From Bacillota bacterium (GTDB taxonomy: Bacteria; Bacillota; Desulfotomaculia; Desulfotomaculales; Desulforudaceae), in contig JBFLXL010000001.1 in the NCBI GenBank assembly GCA_040757205.1, positions 230,702 through 294,701 on the forward strand: a stretch of 64,000 bases of DNA, read 5' to 3'. Below, piece after piece: positions 1-8,442 of the stretch. The position numbers and the translations under genes are program-made. Numbering within the stretch: the stretch's first letter is position 1; every line of letters starts with the position of its first letter. The notes below the pieces were generated by a model that was given only the letters and a program-made list of their open reading frames with translations, was not told the DNA's origin and made no database searches.

Positions 1-1
1 G

Positions 2-325
2 GGATACCTGATTCGTGACGGGGAGGCAGGCCCGATGGTCCGGGGGGCCACCCTGACCGGCAACGGTCCGGAAGTCCTGCGGCGGGTGGCCATGGTCGGC
101 TCCGACCTGGAGTTCACCATCGGGACTTGCGGCAAGGACGGCCAAGGGGTGCCCGTGAGTGACGCGCAGCCCACGATGCTGGTGGGCAGAAGCCGCACGG
201 ACTCTCCGATCGTCGTGGGCGGCACCCGGCAGATGGGGGACGGTCCTGAAGTCCGCAGGGTTGAAAACAACGCCGATACGGAGTTTTCCGTCCGGAAGTA
301 CCGGGGGCGGATCAGGCGCCTGTAG
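2..325 (+). CDS. tldD: TldD metalloprotease subunit, C-terminal part (5' end outside window)
   Basis: The frame is open from the window edge and holds only the last ~107 residues. It shows the conserved TldD C-terminal block: VRGATLTGNGPEVL, then GTCGKDGQGVPVSD and QPTMLVG. TldD is the zinc-protease partner of TldE/PmbA and together they degrade unfolded peptides or process modified peptides. The HExxxH zinc motif would lie upstream, outside the window. After QPTMLVG the protein runs about 50 residues further than usual; family members normally stop shortly after this point with an ITVGG-like end. The tail may be a late extension or a small frameshift. TldE follows after 260 bp, which supports the assignment. 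Confidence 0.85.
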   Translation, partial: GYLIRDGEAGPMVRGATLTGNGPEVLRRVAMVGSDLEFTIGTCGKDGQGVPVSDAQPTMLVGRSRTDSPIVVGGTRQMGDGPEVRRVENNADTEFSVRKYRGRIRRL

Positions 326-410
326 TCTTACCGCTTCGAGTGCGTCCAGTATGGAGCTTAGAGCATCGGGGGAGCACGATTGATCGGTTTAAACCGGGCA
401 ATCCGGTGCC

Positions 411-435
411 GGGCGGTTTGATCCGCCCGTTTTTG
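411..435 (+). terminator. Intrinsic terminator after tldD
   Basis: GGGCGG at 411-416 pairs with CCGCCC at 423-428 across a 6-nt loop, followed by G and five T. It lies about 85 bp past the tldD stop and about 150 bp before tldE, so the two tld genes may be separate transcripts. Confidence 0.75.
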
Positions 436-587
436 CCGTAATCGGCCGCGATCATCGGCCGGCGGGGTGAGCAGGGTTTTGAGCCGGCGGCGGCGAACAC
501 ATTTTAGGTTCGGTCTCGGGGAGAAATACTAGTCAGAACCAAGGTGTTGACCCGAAGATTTGCGTGGAAGGGGAGCTATGTCACCCC

Positions 588-1931
588 ATGTCGGAATCCG
601 TTTTTCTGGGCAGGGCCGCCCAAGCCGTGGAAGCGGCGCTCAGCGCGGGCGCTGATGCCGCCGAAGCTTACTTCACGAGCGGAACCAGCATTGAAATCGA
701 GGTTCGGGACGGCCGGGTCGAAACCACGAAAAGCGCGGCCGAAAAAGGGTTGGGGCTCCGCGTTTTTCGGACCCGCCGACTTGGATATGCCTACACCACG
801 GACCTGTCACCCGGCGGCCTGAAAGAGACGGCGCAGCGGGCGGTGGCCTGCGCTGCCCTGACCGCCGAGGACGGGTTTTACCGTCTGCCTGATCCGGTTC
901 CGGCCTACCCGGAAGTCGACATTTTTGACCCCCGGCTGCCGGAGAAAAAGATTGACGAGAAGATCGAACTGGCCCGGCGGATGGAGGCGGTGGCCCGGGC
1001 CTACGATCCCCGGGTGACCATCGTGGAGAGTTCGACCTACCAGGACGGGCTGGTGGAGGTCGGGATCGTGAACAGTGCCGGTGTCTCCGCCTACTACCGG
1101 GGGGCGGTCTGCGGCCTGTATATCGCCCTGACCGCCCGGGAAGGCGATGATCACCAGACGGGGTTCGCGCTTGCCTTCAAACCCCGCTTTGAGGATTTGA
1201 ACCCGGAAGAGGTGGGCCGGGAAGCGGCCCAACGGGCGGTGCGGATGTTGGGGGCGCGCCGGCAGCCGGGCATGGAAGTGCCGGTGGTGCTGGACCCGTA
1301 CGTGATGGTCAGTTTCCTGGGCGTTCTTGCCCCGGCGCTGACGGCCGAGGCGGTCCAGAAGGGCCGTTCGCTGCTTGCGGGCCGGGTGGGCGAAGCGGTG
1401 GCCTCCGAACTGGTAACCATCGTCGACGACGGAACCCTGGCGGGGGGAGTGCGTTCGGCGCCCTTTGACGGGGAAGGAGTTCCTTCATCCCGTTCGGTGC
1501 TGATCGAAAAGGGGTTCCTGCAGGGATACCTCTATAACACCTATACCGCGGCGAAGGACGGAGTGGGTTCGACCGGCAACGGGGTAAGGCCGTCCTACAA
1601 GGGCGCGCCCGACGTGGGCACCACCAACTTTTTCCTGGCCCCGGGGGAGAAGGACCCGGAGGAGCTGATCGGGGAGATTCACTCGGGCTTCTACGTGGGT
1701 GAGGTGATGGGCATGCACACCGCCAACCCGATTTCCGGGGATTTCTCAGTGGGCGCCACGGGACTCTGGATCGAAAACGGCCGGTTGTCCTATCCCGTAC
1801 GGGGACTGGCGATCGCCGGGAACATCGTGGAGTTGCTGAAGGCGGTGGACGCGGTCGCAAGCGACCTGCGTTTCTTCGGGGGCAAGGGGGCGCCCACGGT
1901 ACGCATCAGCCGGCTTTCCGTCAGCGGCTGA
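588..1931 (+). CDS. tldE: TldE/PmbA-family protein
   Basis: A 447-residue member of the TldD/PmbA peptidase family, partner of the TldD encoded just upstream. The N-terminal half has the family pattern (TSIEIEVRDGRVETTKSA, EKGLGLRVF). The C-terminal half carries GVGSTGNGVRPSYKG and the closing GDFSVGATGLWIENG block typical of PmbA. No HExxxH is seen, as expected for the non-metal subunit. The frame also opens at a GTG at 564, but ATG 588 lies 12 nt behind a GGAAGGGGAG ribosome site and gives the usual N terminus (MSESVFLGRA). The heterodimer acts in the cytoplasm. Confidence 0.9.
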   Translation: MSESVFLGRAAQAVEAALSAGADAAEAYFTSGTSIEIEVRDGRVETTKSAAEKGLGLRVFRTRRLGYAYTTDLSPGGLKETAQRAVACAALTAEDGFYRLPDPVPAYPEVDIFDPRLPEKKIDEKIELARRMEAVARAYDPRVTIVESSTYQDGLVEVGIVNSAGVSAYYRGAVCGLYIALTAREGDDHQTGFALAFKPRFEDLNPEEVGREAAQRAVRMLGARRQPGMEVPVVLDPYVMVSFLGVLAPALTAEAVQKGRSLLAGRVGEAVASELVTIVDDGTLAGGVRSAPFDGEGVPSSRSVLIEKGFLQGYLYNTYTAAKDGVGSTGNGVRPSYKGAPDVGTTNFFLAPGEKDPEELIGEIHSGFYVGEVMGMHTANPISGDFSVGATGLWIENGRLSYPVRGLAIAGNIVELLKAVDAVASDLRFFGGKGAPTVRISRLSVSG

Positions 1932-1979
1932 AACAGACAACCATGCCGCTCTAGCGGCACCATTGGAAGGATGAAAATA

Positions 1980-2024
1980 CCCCTCACCCTGACCCTCTCC
2001 CAGAGGGAGAGGGGATTTTCAGGG
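1980..2024. repeat. Intergenic palindromic repeat (CCCTCTCCC/GGGAGAGGG type)
   Basis: CCCTCTCCC at 1993-2001 and GGGAGAGGG at 2005-2013 form a 9-bp stem with a 3-nt loop. It is flanked by a second arm pair, CCCTGA at 1987-1992 and TCAGGG at 2019-2024. This arm sequence is the core of a palindrome common between genes in many bacterial genomes. It sits between tldE and aroQ and has no T-run, so it is not a simple terminator. Confidence 0.7.
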
Positions 2025-2090
2025 TAGGTCATCCGGGAAAGCAGGCCAAAAGGGGTCAGGCCGTTTTCGGAGGGATAAGCCTGTTCTCGA

Positions 2091-2128
2091 GGAAGGAGTG
2101 TCGCTCTCGCGCATACTGGTGCTGCACG
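2091..2128 (+). repeat. Ghost copy of the aroQ start region
   Basis: This segment repeats the aroQ ribosome-site and start region at 2165-2203. A 20-bp core is identical (2109-2128 and 2184-2203, offset 75 bp), while the preceding purine-rich part and start codon have drifted. No long reading frame follows, so it is a dead copy, not a second gene. It is one of several junction duplications in the window. Confidence 0.8.
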
Positions 2129-2181
2129 CGCCCAGGCCCTGCAGCTCACTGGCGCAGATCTTTTAGAAGGGGGTGTTGCTT

Positions 2182-2634
2182 TTGCGCATACTGGTGCTGC
2201 ACGGCCCGAACTTAAACCTTCTGGGCCGGCGGGAGACCGGGATTTACGGCACCAAAACCCTGGCCGACATTGACGCTCAGTTGCGTCAACTGGCGTCCGA
2301 ACTGGGTGTGGGCCTGGAGTGCGTGCAGTCCAACTCGGAGGCGGCCTTGATCGAGCGCCTGCACAGCGCCCCCGCCAGCGCGGACGCGGTGGTCTTAAAC
2401 CCCGCCGCCTTCACCCACTACAGCATCGCCTTGCGCGACGCGGTGGCGGCATGCGGCCTGCCGGTGGTGGAAGTGCACCTGTCCAATATTCACGCCCGGG
2501 AGGAGTTCCGTCGCCTTTCAGTGATTGCGCCGGCCGCGGCGGGCCAAATCTCGGGCTTCGGTGCGGCGGGCTACTTGCTCGCTTTGCGGGCGGCGGTGGA
2601 ACTCGCTTCCGGACGGGCAGGCGACCGTGCTTAA
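2182..2634 (+). CDS. aroQ: Type II 3-dehydroquinate dehydratase
   Basis: A 150-residue enzyme, the normal length for the dodecameric type II dehydroquinase that converts 3-dehydroquinate to 3-dehydroshikimate in the shikimate pathway. Visible motifs: [17 protein letters not shown] at the N terminus with the catalytic Tyr, [15 protein letters not shown], and [14 protein letters not shown] with the active-site His. The start is taken as TTG 2182, eight bases after AAGGGGG; an upstream in-frame GTG at 2173 directly abuts the ribosome site and is unlikely. It overlaps pepP by 8 bp. The aroQ-pepP-efp order matches Bacillus yqhS-yqhT-efp. Confidence 0.96.
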   Translation: MRILVLHGPNLNLLGRRETGIYGTKTLADIDAQLRQLASELGVGLECVQSNSEAALIERLHSAPASADAVVLNPAAFTHYSIALRDAVAACGLPVVEVHLSNIHAREEFRRLSVIAPAAAGQISGFGAAGYLLALRAAVELASGRAGDRA

Positions 2635-3700
2635 GCGGGTGGAACGCGCAAGACAGTTGATCAGCGAGTCCGGATTGGAGGCCCTGATCGTCACCGGAAT
2701 GGACAACATCCGCTACTTGAGCGGTTTCACGGGTTCGGCCGGGGTATTGCTGGTCAGCGGCGGGAGGGCTTTTTTGTGCACCGATTCAAGGTACGTCACG
2801 CAAGCCGCGGAAGAGGCTTACGCTTTTGAGATCGTCAAGATCGAGAAAACGTGGCCGGAGAAGCTGGCCGAAACAGTGCCGGAACTCCGGGGAATGAGGG
2901 TGGGGTTCGAGAGCGAGCATGTCACCTACCACCAATTTCAGCTCATGGCGGAGGTACTGGCGGCTGCGGAGCTGGAGCCGGTGAAGGGCCTGGTTGAAGG
3001 TTTGCGGGCGGTGAAGGAAGAACCCGAGATCGACAAGATTCGGCGGGCGGTCCGGCTGGTGGATGAGGCTTTCGCCGAGGTCTTGGACTACATCGAAGCG
3101 GGGCGGTCGGAGCGCGAGATCGCGCTCGAGCTGGAGTTCCACCTGCGGAGCCGCGGGGCCGAGCGGATGGCCTTTGACACGATCGTGGCTTCCGGCGCCC
3201 GCGCGGCGCTGCCGCACGGGGCGGCTTCGGGGAAACGGCTGGAGCACGGCGACCTGGTGGTGCTCGATTTCGGGGCGGTTTGTGACGGCTACTGCTCGGA
3301 TTTCACGCGGACGGTGCTGGTGGGCGGGACTCCGGAACCCTGGCAGGAGGAGATCTTCGAGGTGGTGCTGGAGGCCCAAACCGCGGGTATCAGTGCGGTG
3401 CGGGCCGGTGTTCCGGCGCTCGACGTGGACCGGTCGGTCCGTGAAGTGATCGCCGGCCGCGGTTACGGGGACTATTTCGGACACGGTTCCGGACACGGGT
3501 TGGGCCTTCATGTGCACGAGCCGCCGCGCCTGGACCGGTTCAGCACGGAGACCCTGGAAGCAGGCATGGTGGTCACGGTTGAGCCGGGCATCTATCTGCC
3601 GGGGCGCGGCGGAGTGCGGATCGAGGACGTGGTTGTGGTTCGGGAGAATGGAGCCGAGGTCTTGACTGGCACGGCTAAGGACCGGCTCTTCAGCGTGTAG
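2627..3700 (+). CDS. pepP: Xaa-Pro aminopeptidase, M24 family
   Basis: A 357-residue cytoplasmic metalloaminopeptidase that removes an N-terminal residue preceding proline. The creatinase-like N-terminal domain occupies residues ~1-125 and the pita-bread catalytic domain the rest. Metal ligands are visible: [16 protein letters not shown] (two Asp), [14 protein letters not shown] (His), VEPGIYLPG (Glu) and GGVRIED (Glu). The GTG start at 2627 overlaps the aroQ stop and begins [12 protein letters not shown]. The frame extends upstream inside aroQ, but that part has no family similarity. It is translationally coupled to aroQ and followed by efp, a conserved trio. Confidence 0.95.
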   Translation: MLKRVERARQLISESGLEALIVTGMDNIRYLSGFTGSAGVLLVSGGRAFLCTDSRYVTQAAEEAYAFEIVKIEKTWPEKLAETVPELRGMRVGFESEHVTYHQFQLMAEVLAAAELEPVKGLVEGLRAVKEEPEIDKIRRAVRLVDEAFAEVLDYIEAGRSEREIALELEFHLRSRGAERMAFDTIVASGARAALPHGAASGKRLEHGDLVVLDFGAVCDGYCSDFTRTVLVGGTPEPWQEEIFEVVLEAQTAGISAVRAGVPALDVDRSVREVIAGRGYGDYFGHGSGHGLGLHVHEPPRLDRFSTETLEAGMVVTVEPGIYLPGRGGVRIEDVVVVRENGAEVLTGTAKDRLFSV

Positions 3701-3728
3701 GATACATTTTCGGAGGAGGCGGTAGTCT

Positions 3729-4286
3729 TTGATCTCCACTAACGAATTTCGCACCGGTCTGACCGTGGAGGTGGACGGAGAACCGTGCCAGGTGATCGAG
3801 TTCATGCACGTGAAACCGGGCAAAGGTTCACCGTTTGTCCGGGCCAAGCTCAAGAACCTGCGCACCGGATCCATCGCCGAGCGGACGTTTAACGCCGGGG
3901 AGAAGCTTCCCCGGGCGATCCTGGAACGCAAGGAGATGCAGTACCTCTACAATGACGGCGCAAACTACCACTTGATGGACAACGAAACCTACGACCAGGT
4001 GGGATTGAGCGCCGGTCAACTGGGGGACGGGGTCAAGTACCTGAAGGAGAACATGGTCATCAATGTGGTTTATCACCGCGGCCAGGTCTTGGGCGTTGAC
4101 CTGCCCAATACCGTTGAACTGGCCGTAGTCGAAACCACCCCGGGCATCAAGGGTGATACGGCGTCCGGCGGTTCGAAGCCGGCGACCCTGGAAACCGGCG
4201 TGGTGCTCCAGGTGCCCTTGTTCGTGGAAGAAGGGGACGTGATCCAGGTGGATACTCGTTCCGGCGCCTACATAAAACGAGTGTAA
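3729..4286 (+). CDS. efp: Translation elongation factor P
   Basis: The normal EF-P length of 185 residues with three beta-barrel domains. The N-terminal KOW-like domain carries [18 protein letters not shown]; the modified-tip position is the Lys/Gly-rich loop in this segment. The C-terminal OB domain ends with the conserved [20 protein letters not shown] relieves ribosome stalling at polyproline. The start is TTG 3729 behind a GGAGGAGG site. It follows pepP by 28 bp, probably in one transcript. Confidence 0.97.
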   Translation: MISTNEFRTGLTVEVDGEPCQVIEFMHVKPGKGSPFVRAKLKNLRTGSIAERTFNAGEKLPRAILERKEMQYLYNDGANYHLMDNETYDQVGLSAGQLGDGVKYLKENMVINVVYHRGQVLGVDLPNTVELAVVETTPGIKGDTASGGSKPATLETGVVLQVPLFVEEGDVIQVDTRSGAYIKRV

Positions 4287-4387
4287 AGTGCAGTGTTTTA
4301 AAAACCCCTCTTTGCACACATACTAGAAGAATCTTGTAAAACCGGAGGCCGGGCACGGTCTCCCGGGAGAAGGGGGTTGGCTTTGTA

Positions 4388-4810
4388 ATGACAAGCCTGA
4401 AGGCCCGTGTGGCCTACCTGCAGGGTCTCGCCGCGGGGCTGGAGCTGCCGGCCGATTCCAAAGAGGCCCGGCTCCTGGAGGGAATCGTTGAGATTCTGAG
4501 TGAATTCGCCGAGGCGGTGGAGGAACTCGAAGTGTCCCAGGAGCGGCTGGAGGATTACCTGGAGAGCATTGACGAAGATCTTTACGGACTGGAGAGAGAC
4601 GTCTATCCTGACGAGGACGAGCACGGGATTGACACCCAGTACCTCGACGTCATGTGCCCGGAGTGCGAGGAGGCGGTCGGTCCGGATGGCCGTCCGGCCG
4701 GCGATGGCGGCATCTCGCTGGTCAATTGCCCTCACTGTGAGGGTGAGATACCCGTGAGACACAGCCCGGGGCGGATGGATACCCGGGAGGACGGAAACGA
4801 AACCCACTAG
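4388..4810 (+). CDS. CD1247-type protein with C-terminal zinc ribbon
   Basis: A 140-residue protein with an acidic helical N-terminal half (residues ~1-75, rich in Glu and Leu, coiled-coil-like) and a zinc ribbon built from MCPECEEAV and NCPHCEGEIP. This matches the small Clostridial family named after CD1247, usually found between efp and the spoIIIA operon. The function is unknown. A well-placed AGAAGGGGG site precedes ATG 4388. A strong terminator follows. Confidence 0.8.
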   Translation: MTSLKARVAYLQGLAAGLELPADSKEARLLEGIVEILSEFAEAVEELEVSQERLEDYLESIDEDLYGLERDVYPDEDEHGIDTQYLDVMCPECEEAVGPDGRPAGDGGISLVNCPHCEGEIPVRHSPGRMDTREDGNETH

Positions 4811-4844
4811 ACACCTTGAGCGAGCGACAAAAACATCCAGAAGA

Positions 4845-4879
4845 GAGCGGTGCTGTTTTGCAAGCACCGCTCTTTTTGT
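4845..4879 (+). terminator. Intrinsic terminator
   Basis: GAGCGGTGCT (4845-4854) pairs with AGCACCGCTC (4863-4872), followed by TTTTTGTTT. It closes the aroQ-pepP-efp group and isolates the sporulation operon. Confidence 0.92.
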
Positions 4880-4882
4880 TTG

Positions 4883-4910
4883 GTCTAGCGCGGGCCGCGC
4901 GGCATACCTA
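4883..4910 (+). promoter_or_regulatory. Candidate sigma-E promoter of the spoIIIA operon
   Basis: CATACCTA at 4903-4910 resembles the sigma-E -10 box. GTCTA at 4883-4887 is a weak -35, with a 15-bp spacer. Transcription would begin about 15 nt before the GTG of spoIIIAA. spoIIIA is a mother-cell sigma-E operon in Bacillus, so the position is right, but the -35 match is poor. Confidence 0.4.
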
Positions 4911-4931
4911 TTAACGAGGAGGGGACAAACC

Positions 4932-5936
4932 GTGACGCCCGCCAATGAGCCGACCAACGGTCGAACTTACGGGGAAGTCTTAAGCTACTTTCCGGCCCCG
5001 CTCCGGGGCATGCTCGGACGGCTGCCGGCTTACCTCTGGCGTGAACTGGAGGAGATCCGGCTCCGGGTCGGCCAACCCCTGATTCTGGCCGCCGCCCGCG
5101 GCGAAATCATGCTGGACGCCGACGGCCGGACCGTACCCGAACCTCAGCAGGCCTACCGGGTGGGAGAGGACGACGTGGCCCGGACGGTGGAGTTGGTGAC
5201 CGGGTCTTCGCTGTACGCGGTTGAAGACGAGCTGCGCCAGGGGTTTGTCACTGTTCCCGGAGGGCACCGGGTGGGTCTGGCCGGCCGGGTGGTGACCGAT
5301 GGCGGTGTGGTGCGGACAATGAAGCACCTTTCCAGGGTGAACTTCCGGATCAGCCGGGAAGTGCCGGGAGCGGCGGACCGGGTGCTGCCCTGCCTGGTAG
5401 GCGGCGCCCGGGCGGTCTACAACACGCTGATCATTTCCCCACCGGGCTGCGGCAAGACCACCCTGCTGCGGGACCTGGTACGGCAGTTCTCCGCCGGGGT
5501 TCCCCGGCTCGGATTTGCCGGGCTGACGGTCGGGGTCGTTGACGAACGGTCGGAAATCGCCGGCTGTTACCGTGGCGTGCCCCAGCTGGACGTCGGTCCC
5601 CGTACCGATGTCCTGGACGGTTGCCCGAAAGCGGAGGGGATGATGATGCTCTTGCGGGCCTTTTCCCCGGACGTGATTGCCACCGATGAGCTGGGACGCC
5701 GCGAAGATGTGGCGGCGGTGGAAGAGATGTTGAACGCGGGCGTAAAGATTTTGGCCACCGCACACGCTGCTTCGCTGGAGGAACTGCGGGGCCGGCCCGT
5801 GTTGCGCTACATCCTGCGGCGGCGCATCATCGAGCGGTTCGTGATTTTGGAGTACGGGCGGGGCCCGGGAGTACTCAAGGCGGTTGTTGACGGCCACACG
5901 CACCGGGTTGTGGAGGGGTCCTCTTGTTTGCAGTAA
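4932..5936 (+). CDS. spoIIIAA: Stage III sporulation protein AA (ATPase)
   Basis: A 334-residue secretion-type ATPase of the SpoIIIA-SpoIIQ channel that links the mother cell and forespore. The Walker A loop is SPPGCGKTTLLRDL, and the Walker B/Asp-box region lies around SPDVIATDELGRREDVAAV. It is expected to be peripheral on the mother-cell face of the engulfing membrane. GTG 4932 has an excellent AGGAGGGG site. The last codons lie in the first copy of a 32-bp junction duplication, so its C terminus (GSSCLQ) was created by or kept after that event. Confidence 0.96.
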   Translation: MTPANEPTNGRTYGEVLSYFPAPLRGMLGRLPAYLWRELEEIRLRVGQPLILAAARGEIMLDADGRTVPEPQQAYRVGEDDVARTVELVTGSSLYAVEDELRQGFVTVPGGHRVGLAGRVVTDGGVVRTMKHLSRVNFRISREVPGAADRVLPCLVGGARAVYNTLIISPPGCGKTTLLRDLVRQFSAGVPRLGFAGLTVGVVDERSEIAGCYRGVPQLDVGPRTDVLDGCPKAEGMMMLLRAFSPDVIATDELGRREDVAAVEEMLNAGVKILATAHAASLEELRGRPVLRYILRRRIIERFVILEYGRGPGVLKAVVDGHTHRVVEGSSCLQ

Positions 5937-6006
5937 CCGCATGAAGGTTTTCGCATTTTAGGGCCGGTCGCCACGTTGTGGAGGGATCCTCTTGTTTGAA
6001 GTAGCC
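5907..6006 (+). repeat. Duplicated spoIIIAA/spoIIIAB junction
   Basis: Copy 1 (5907-5938) contains the spoIIIAA end and stop. Copy 2 (5975-6006) contains the ribosome site and start of spoIIIAB. They match at 29 of 32 positions, 68 bp apart. In copy 2 the spoIIIAA frame would also end, at a TAG (6001-6003), so the ancestral genes probably overlapped in this segment. Confidence 0.85.
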
Positions 6007-6510
6007 GGGGCGCTGATCCTGATCGGGTCGGCCGGGGCGCTGGGGTTGCTCGTGGCCAGGGATTACGCGCGCCGCCCGTACGAGCTGCGGGCCGTGCATT
6101 CCGCCCTGAACCTGCTGGAGACCGAGATTGTCTACGCGGCCGCCCCGCTGGCCGAAGCGCTGGAACAAGTCGGCGCCCGGGCGGAGAAGTGCGTGTCCGG
6201 GCTGTTCCTCAAAGCCCGGGCCGAACTGGGCGCCGGAGCGGGCACCACGGCGCAGGAGGCCTGGGAGTGCGCCCTGACGCAGTACCAGGCAAACTCCCAT
6301 CTCCGGCCCGAAGACGTCGTGGTCCTGGAGGGGGTGGGCAAGGTACTCGGCACCTCAGACCGCCAGGACCAGGCCCGGCACCTGCGGGCGGCGCGGGAAC
6401 GCCTCCATGCGCTGACCCAGAAAGCCGAGGACGAGGCCCGGCGGAACGTCAGGTTGTGGGCGTATCTGGGGTTCTTCGGCGGTTGTGCGGCGGTGTTGAT
6501 TCTAGTCTAA
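5992..6510 (+). CDS. spoIIIAB: Stage III sporulation protein AB
   Basis: A 172-residue protein with an N-terminal membrane helix (GALILIGSAGALGLLVA), a helical extracellular or intermembrane domain (LNLLETEIVYAAAPLAEAL) and a C-terminal membrane segment (GFFGGCAAVLILV). This is the SpoIIIAB fold, related to GspF-like platform proteins. It starts at TTG 5992 after GGAGGGATCC. It is second in the eight-gene spoIIIA operon. Confidence 0.93.
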   Translation: MFEVAGALILIGSAGALGLLVARDYARRPYELRAVHSALNLLETEIVYAAAPLAEALEQVGARAEKCVSGLFLKARAELGAGAGTTAQEAWECALTQYQANSHLRPEDVVVLEGVGKVLGTSDRQDQARHLRAARERLHALTQKAEDEARRNVRLWAYLGFFGGCAAVLILV

Positions 6511-6522
6511 AGGAGGGGGAGC

Positions 6523-6726
6523 GTGAACGTAGGCATCGACGTGATCTTCAAGATTGCCGGAGTCGGCATTCTCACCGCGGTGCTCCATTCGCTGCTGAAG
6601 CATGCCGGCAAGGAAGACCAGGCCCACCTGGCCACCCTGGCCGGGGTGGCGATTGTCCTGATGTGGGTGATTGACTTGCTCGGCAACCTCTTTGCCCAGG
6701 TCAAAACGGTATTCCGGTTGTTCTAG
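6523..6726 (+). CDS. spoIIIAC: Stage III sporulation protein AC
   Basis: A 67-residue protein with two membrane helices, the usual size. It includes the family motif region HAGKEDQAHLATLAGVAIVL. GTG 6523 follows AAAGGAGGGGGAGC. It lies between spoIIIAB and spoIIIAD, as in Bacillus. Confidence 0.95.
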   Translation: MNVGIDVIFKIAGVGILTAVLHSLLKHAGKEDQAHLATLAGVAIVLMWVIDLLGNLFAQVKTVFRLF

Positions 6727-6739
6727 GCAGGTGTTGGGC

Positions 6740-7126
6740 GTGGAAATCACCCAGATTGTGGGCTTCGGCCTGGTCGCGGCCGTCCTGGTGGTCATCCTGC
6801 GGCAGTACAAGCCTGAAATCGCGCTCCTGGTGAGTTTGGCCGCCGGGATCACGCTCTTCATGCTGGTCCTGGGCAAAATCGGAGCGATCGTGGAAGTGCT
6901 CAAGGACTTATCCAGCCGGGCGAACGTAAACCTCGTGTATTTGGGGGTCATTCTGAAAATCGTCGGGATCGCCTATATCGCCGACTTTGGCGCCCAACTC
7001 TGCCGGGACGCCGGCGAGGGCGCCCTGGCGGCCAAGATCGAGTTCGCGGCGAAGATTCTGATCCTGGTCCTGGCCATTCCCATCGTGATGGCCGTGCTGG
7101 ACATTTTAATGAAAATACTGGGCTAG
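6740..7126 (+). CDS. spoIIIAD: Stage III sporulation protein AD
   Basis: A 128-residue multi-pass membrane protein beginning MEITQIVGFGLVAAV, a typical SpoIIIAD N terminus. GTG 6740 is preferred because it gives this start behind AGGCAGG; GTG 6731 is the alternative and adds three residues. It has several helices, including ISLLVSLAAGITLFMLVL-like and ILVLAIPIVMAVL segments. It is part of the SpoIIIA channel. Confidence 0.93.
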   Translation: MEITQIVGFGLVAAVLVVILRQYKPEIALLVSLAAGITLFMLVLGKIGAIVEVLKDLSSRANVNLVYLGVILKIVGIAYIADFGAQLCRDAGEGALAAKIEFAAKILILVLAIPIVMAVLDILMKILG

Positions 7127-7215
7127 GGCTGCTGAGCAGTCAGCATGCATTCCGGGGCCGGGGAACCGGTGAAGCGGTAAATTGGGAACCGGTGGCAAGT
7201 CTCGGATATCGTTTT

Positions 7216-7264
7216 GACTCCGGTTCTCTGTTCCCCATTCTGGATTCTGAATTCTGTTCTTCAG
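7216..7264 (+). repeat. Degenerate heptanucleotide array before spoIIIAE
   Basis: Seven successive 7-bp units can be read: gactccg, gttctct, gttcccc, attctgg, attctga, attctgt, tcttcag. The upstream stretch 7160-7195 is partly complementary (two copies of GGGAACCGGTG, 23 bp apart), so the region could form an imperfect hairpin. The array lies directly before the spoIIIAE start. Confidence 0.55.
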
Positions 7265-7266
7265 GG

Positions 7267-8442
7267 GTGGCGTTAGGCTTGTGGCGGGGATTGTGCGCCG
7301 GTTTGCTGGTGATTTTGCTGTTCGGGGTTCCCGGGCTGTCCTGGGCCGAGTCGCCCGGCGCCGGGGACGACCTCTTTTCTGAACTCGACCTGCGCCAAGT
7401 CGATGAGGCGGCCGGCGTGCTCCGCGCCGAAATCGACGCCGCCCTGCCCGACATGGATTTCAAGACCCTGGCGGTCTCCTTGGCGCGCGGCGATCTCGGA
7501 TACACTCCAGGGGACTTGGCCGCGGCTCTCTGGCGGTATTTCTTCAGGGAGGTGCTCGCCAACGCCGCCCTGCTGGGCAAGCTGGTGGTGCTGGCCGTGA
7601 TCTGCGCGGTGCTCCAGAACATTTCCGGCGCCTTTGAAAAGTCGACCACCAGCCGGATGGCGTATACCGCGGTCTACCTGGCGCTCATCACCATCGCCCT
7701 GGGGTCCTTCGTCATCGCTCTGAACACGGGCCGGGAGGCGATCGAAAACATGGTGGTATTCATGCACGCCATGCTGCCGGTGATGCTGACGTTGCTGTGC
7801 GCGGTGGGCGGGTTTGCTTCGGCGGCGCTGGTCCACCCGCTGATCGTGATTGTGATGAACGCCGCGGCCAACGTGGTCAAAAACGTGGTTTTCCCCCTGA
7901 TTTTCTTTTCCGCCGTCCTGGGAATGATCAGTCACCTGGCCACCGGGTTCTCCCTCTCCCGGTTGGCCGATTTCCTGCGGTATGTGGGCCTGGGGGTAAT
8001 GGGCGTATTGACCACGGTCTTCCTCGGGGTATTGACCATTCAGGGCGTCGCCGGCGCGGTGACCGAGGGCATCGCCTTCCGGACGGCCAAGTACGCCTCT
8101 CAGGCCTTCCTGCCGATCGTGGGCAAGATGTTTTCGGACGCGATGGAGATGATCGTGGGCTCGTCCCTGCTGGTGAAAAACGCCGTGGGCCTGGCCGGAT
8201 TGCTGCTGATCTTTTTGATGGCCCTTTTTCCCCTCCTCAAGATCATCGTTCTGATTGTCATCTACAAACTGGCGGCCGCGCTGGTCCAACCGCTGGGGGA
8301 GTCCAGGCTGTCGGACTGCCTGAACACCCTGGGCAACGGCATTGTCGCCGTTTTCGGCGTGGTGGCCACCTGTGCGCTGTTGTTCTTTTTTGCGCTGGCC
8401 TTGATGACCGGACTCGGGAACCTGACCGTCATGCTGCGGTAG
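7267..8442 (+). CDS. spoIIIAE: Stage III sporulation protein AE
   Basis: A 391-residue polytopic membrane protein, close to the 399 residues of the Bacillus protein. It opens with a signal-peptide-like segment (GLCAGLLVILLFGVPGLSWA), followed by a soluble region (~35-110) and then at least six hydrophobic helices. GTG 7267 is chosen because it starts this signal segment. The frame is open further upstream to 7192, but that part is heptamer repeat. SpoIIIAE is an essential component of the mother cell-forespore channel. Confidence 0.9.
   Translation: MALGLWRGLCAGLLVILLFGVPGLSWAESPGAGDDLFSELDLRQVDEAAGVLRAEIDAALPDMDFKTLAVSLARGDLGYTPGDLAAALWRYFFREVLANAALLGKLVVLAVICAVLQNISGAFEKSTTSRMAYTAVYLALITIALGSFVIALNTGREAIENMVVFMHAMLPVMLTLLCAVGGFASAALVHPLIVIVMNAAANVVKNVVFPLIFFSAVLGMISHLATGFSLSRLADFLRYVGLGVMGVLTTVFLGVLTIQGVAGAVTEGIAFRTAKYASQAFLPIVGKMFSDAMEMIVGSSLLVKNAVGLAGLLLIFLMALFPLLKIIVLIVIYKLAAALVQPLGESRLSDCLNTLGNGIVAVFGVVATCALLFFFALALMTGLGNLTVMLR

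Noticed and set aside
2786..3931. Long reverse-strand frame opposite pepP and efp, and many similar long antisense frames across the window
   Set aside because: These are shadows of real genes in high-GC DNA, rich in Arg, Pro, His and Gly, without ribosome sites or family motifs.
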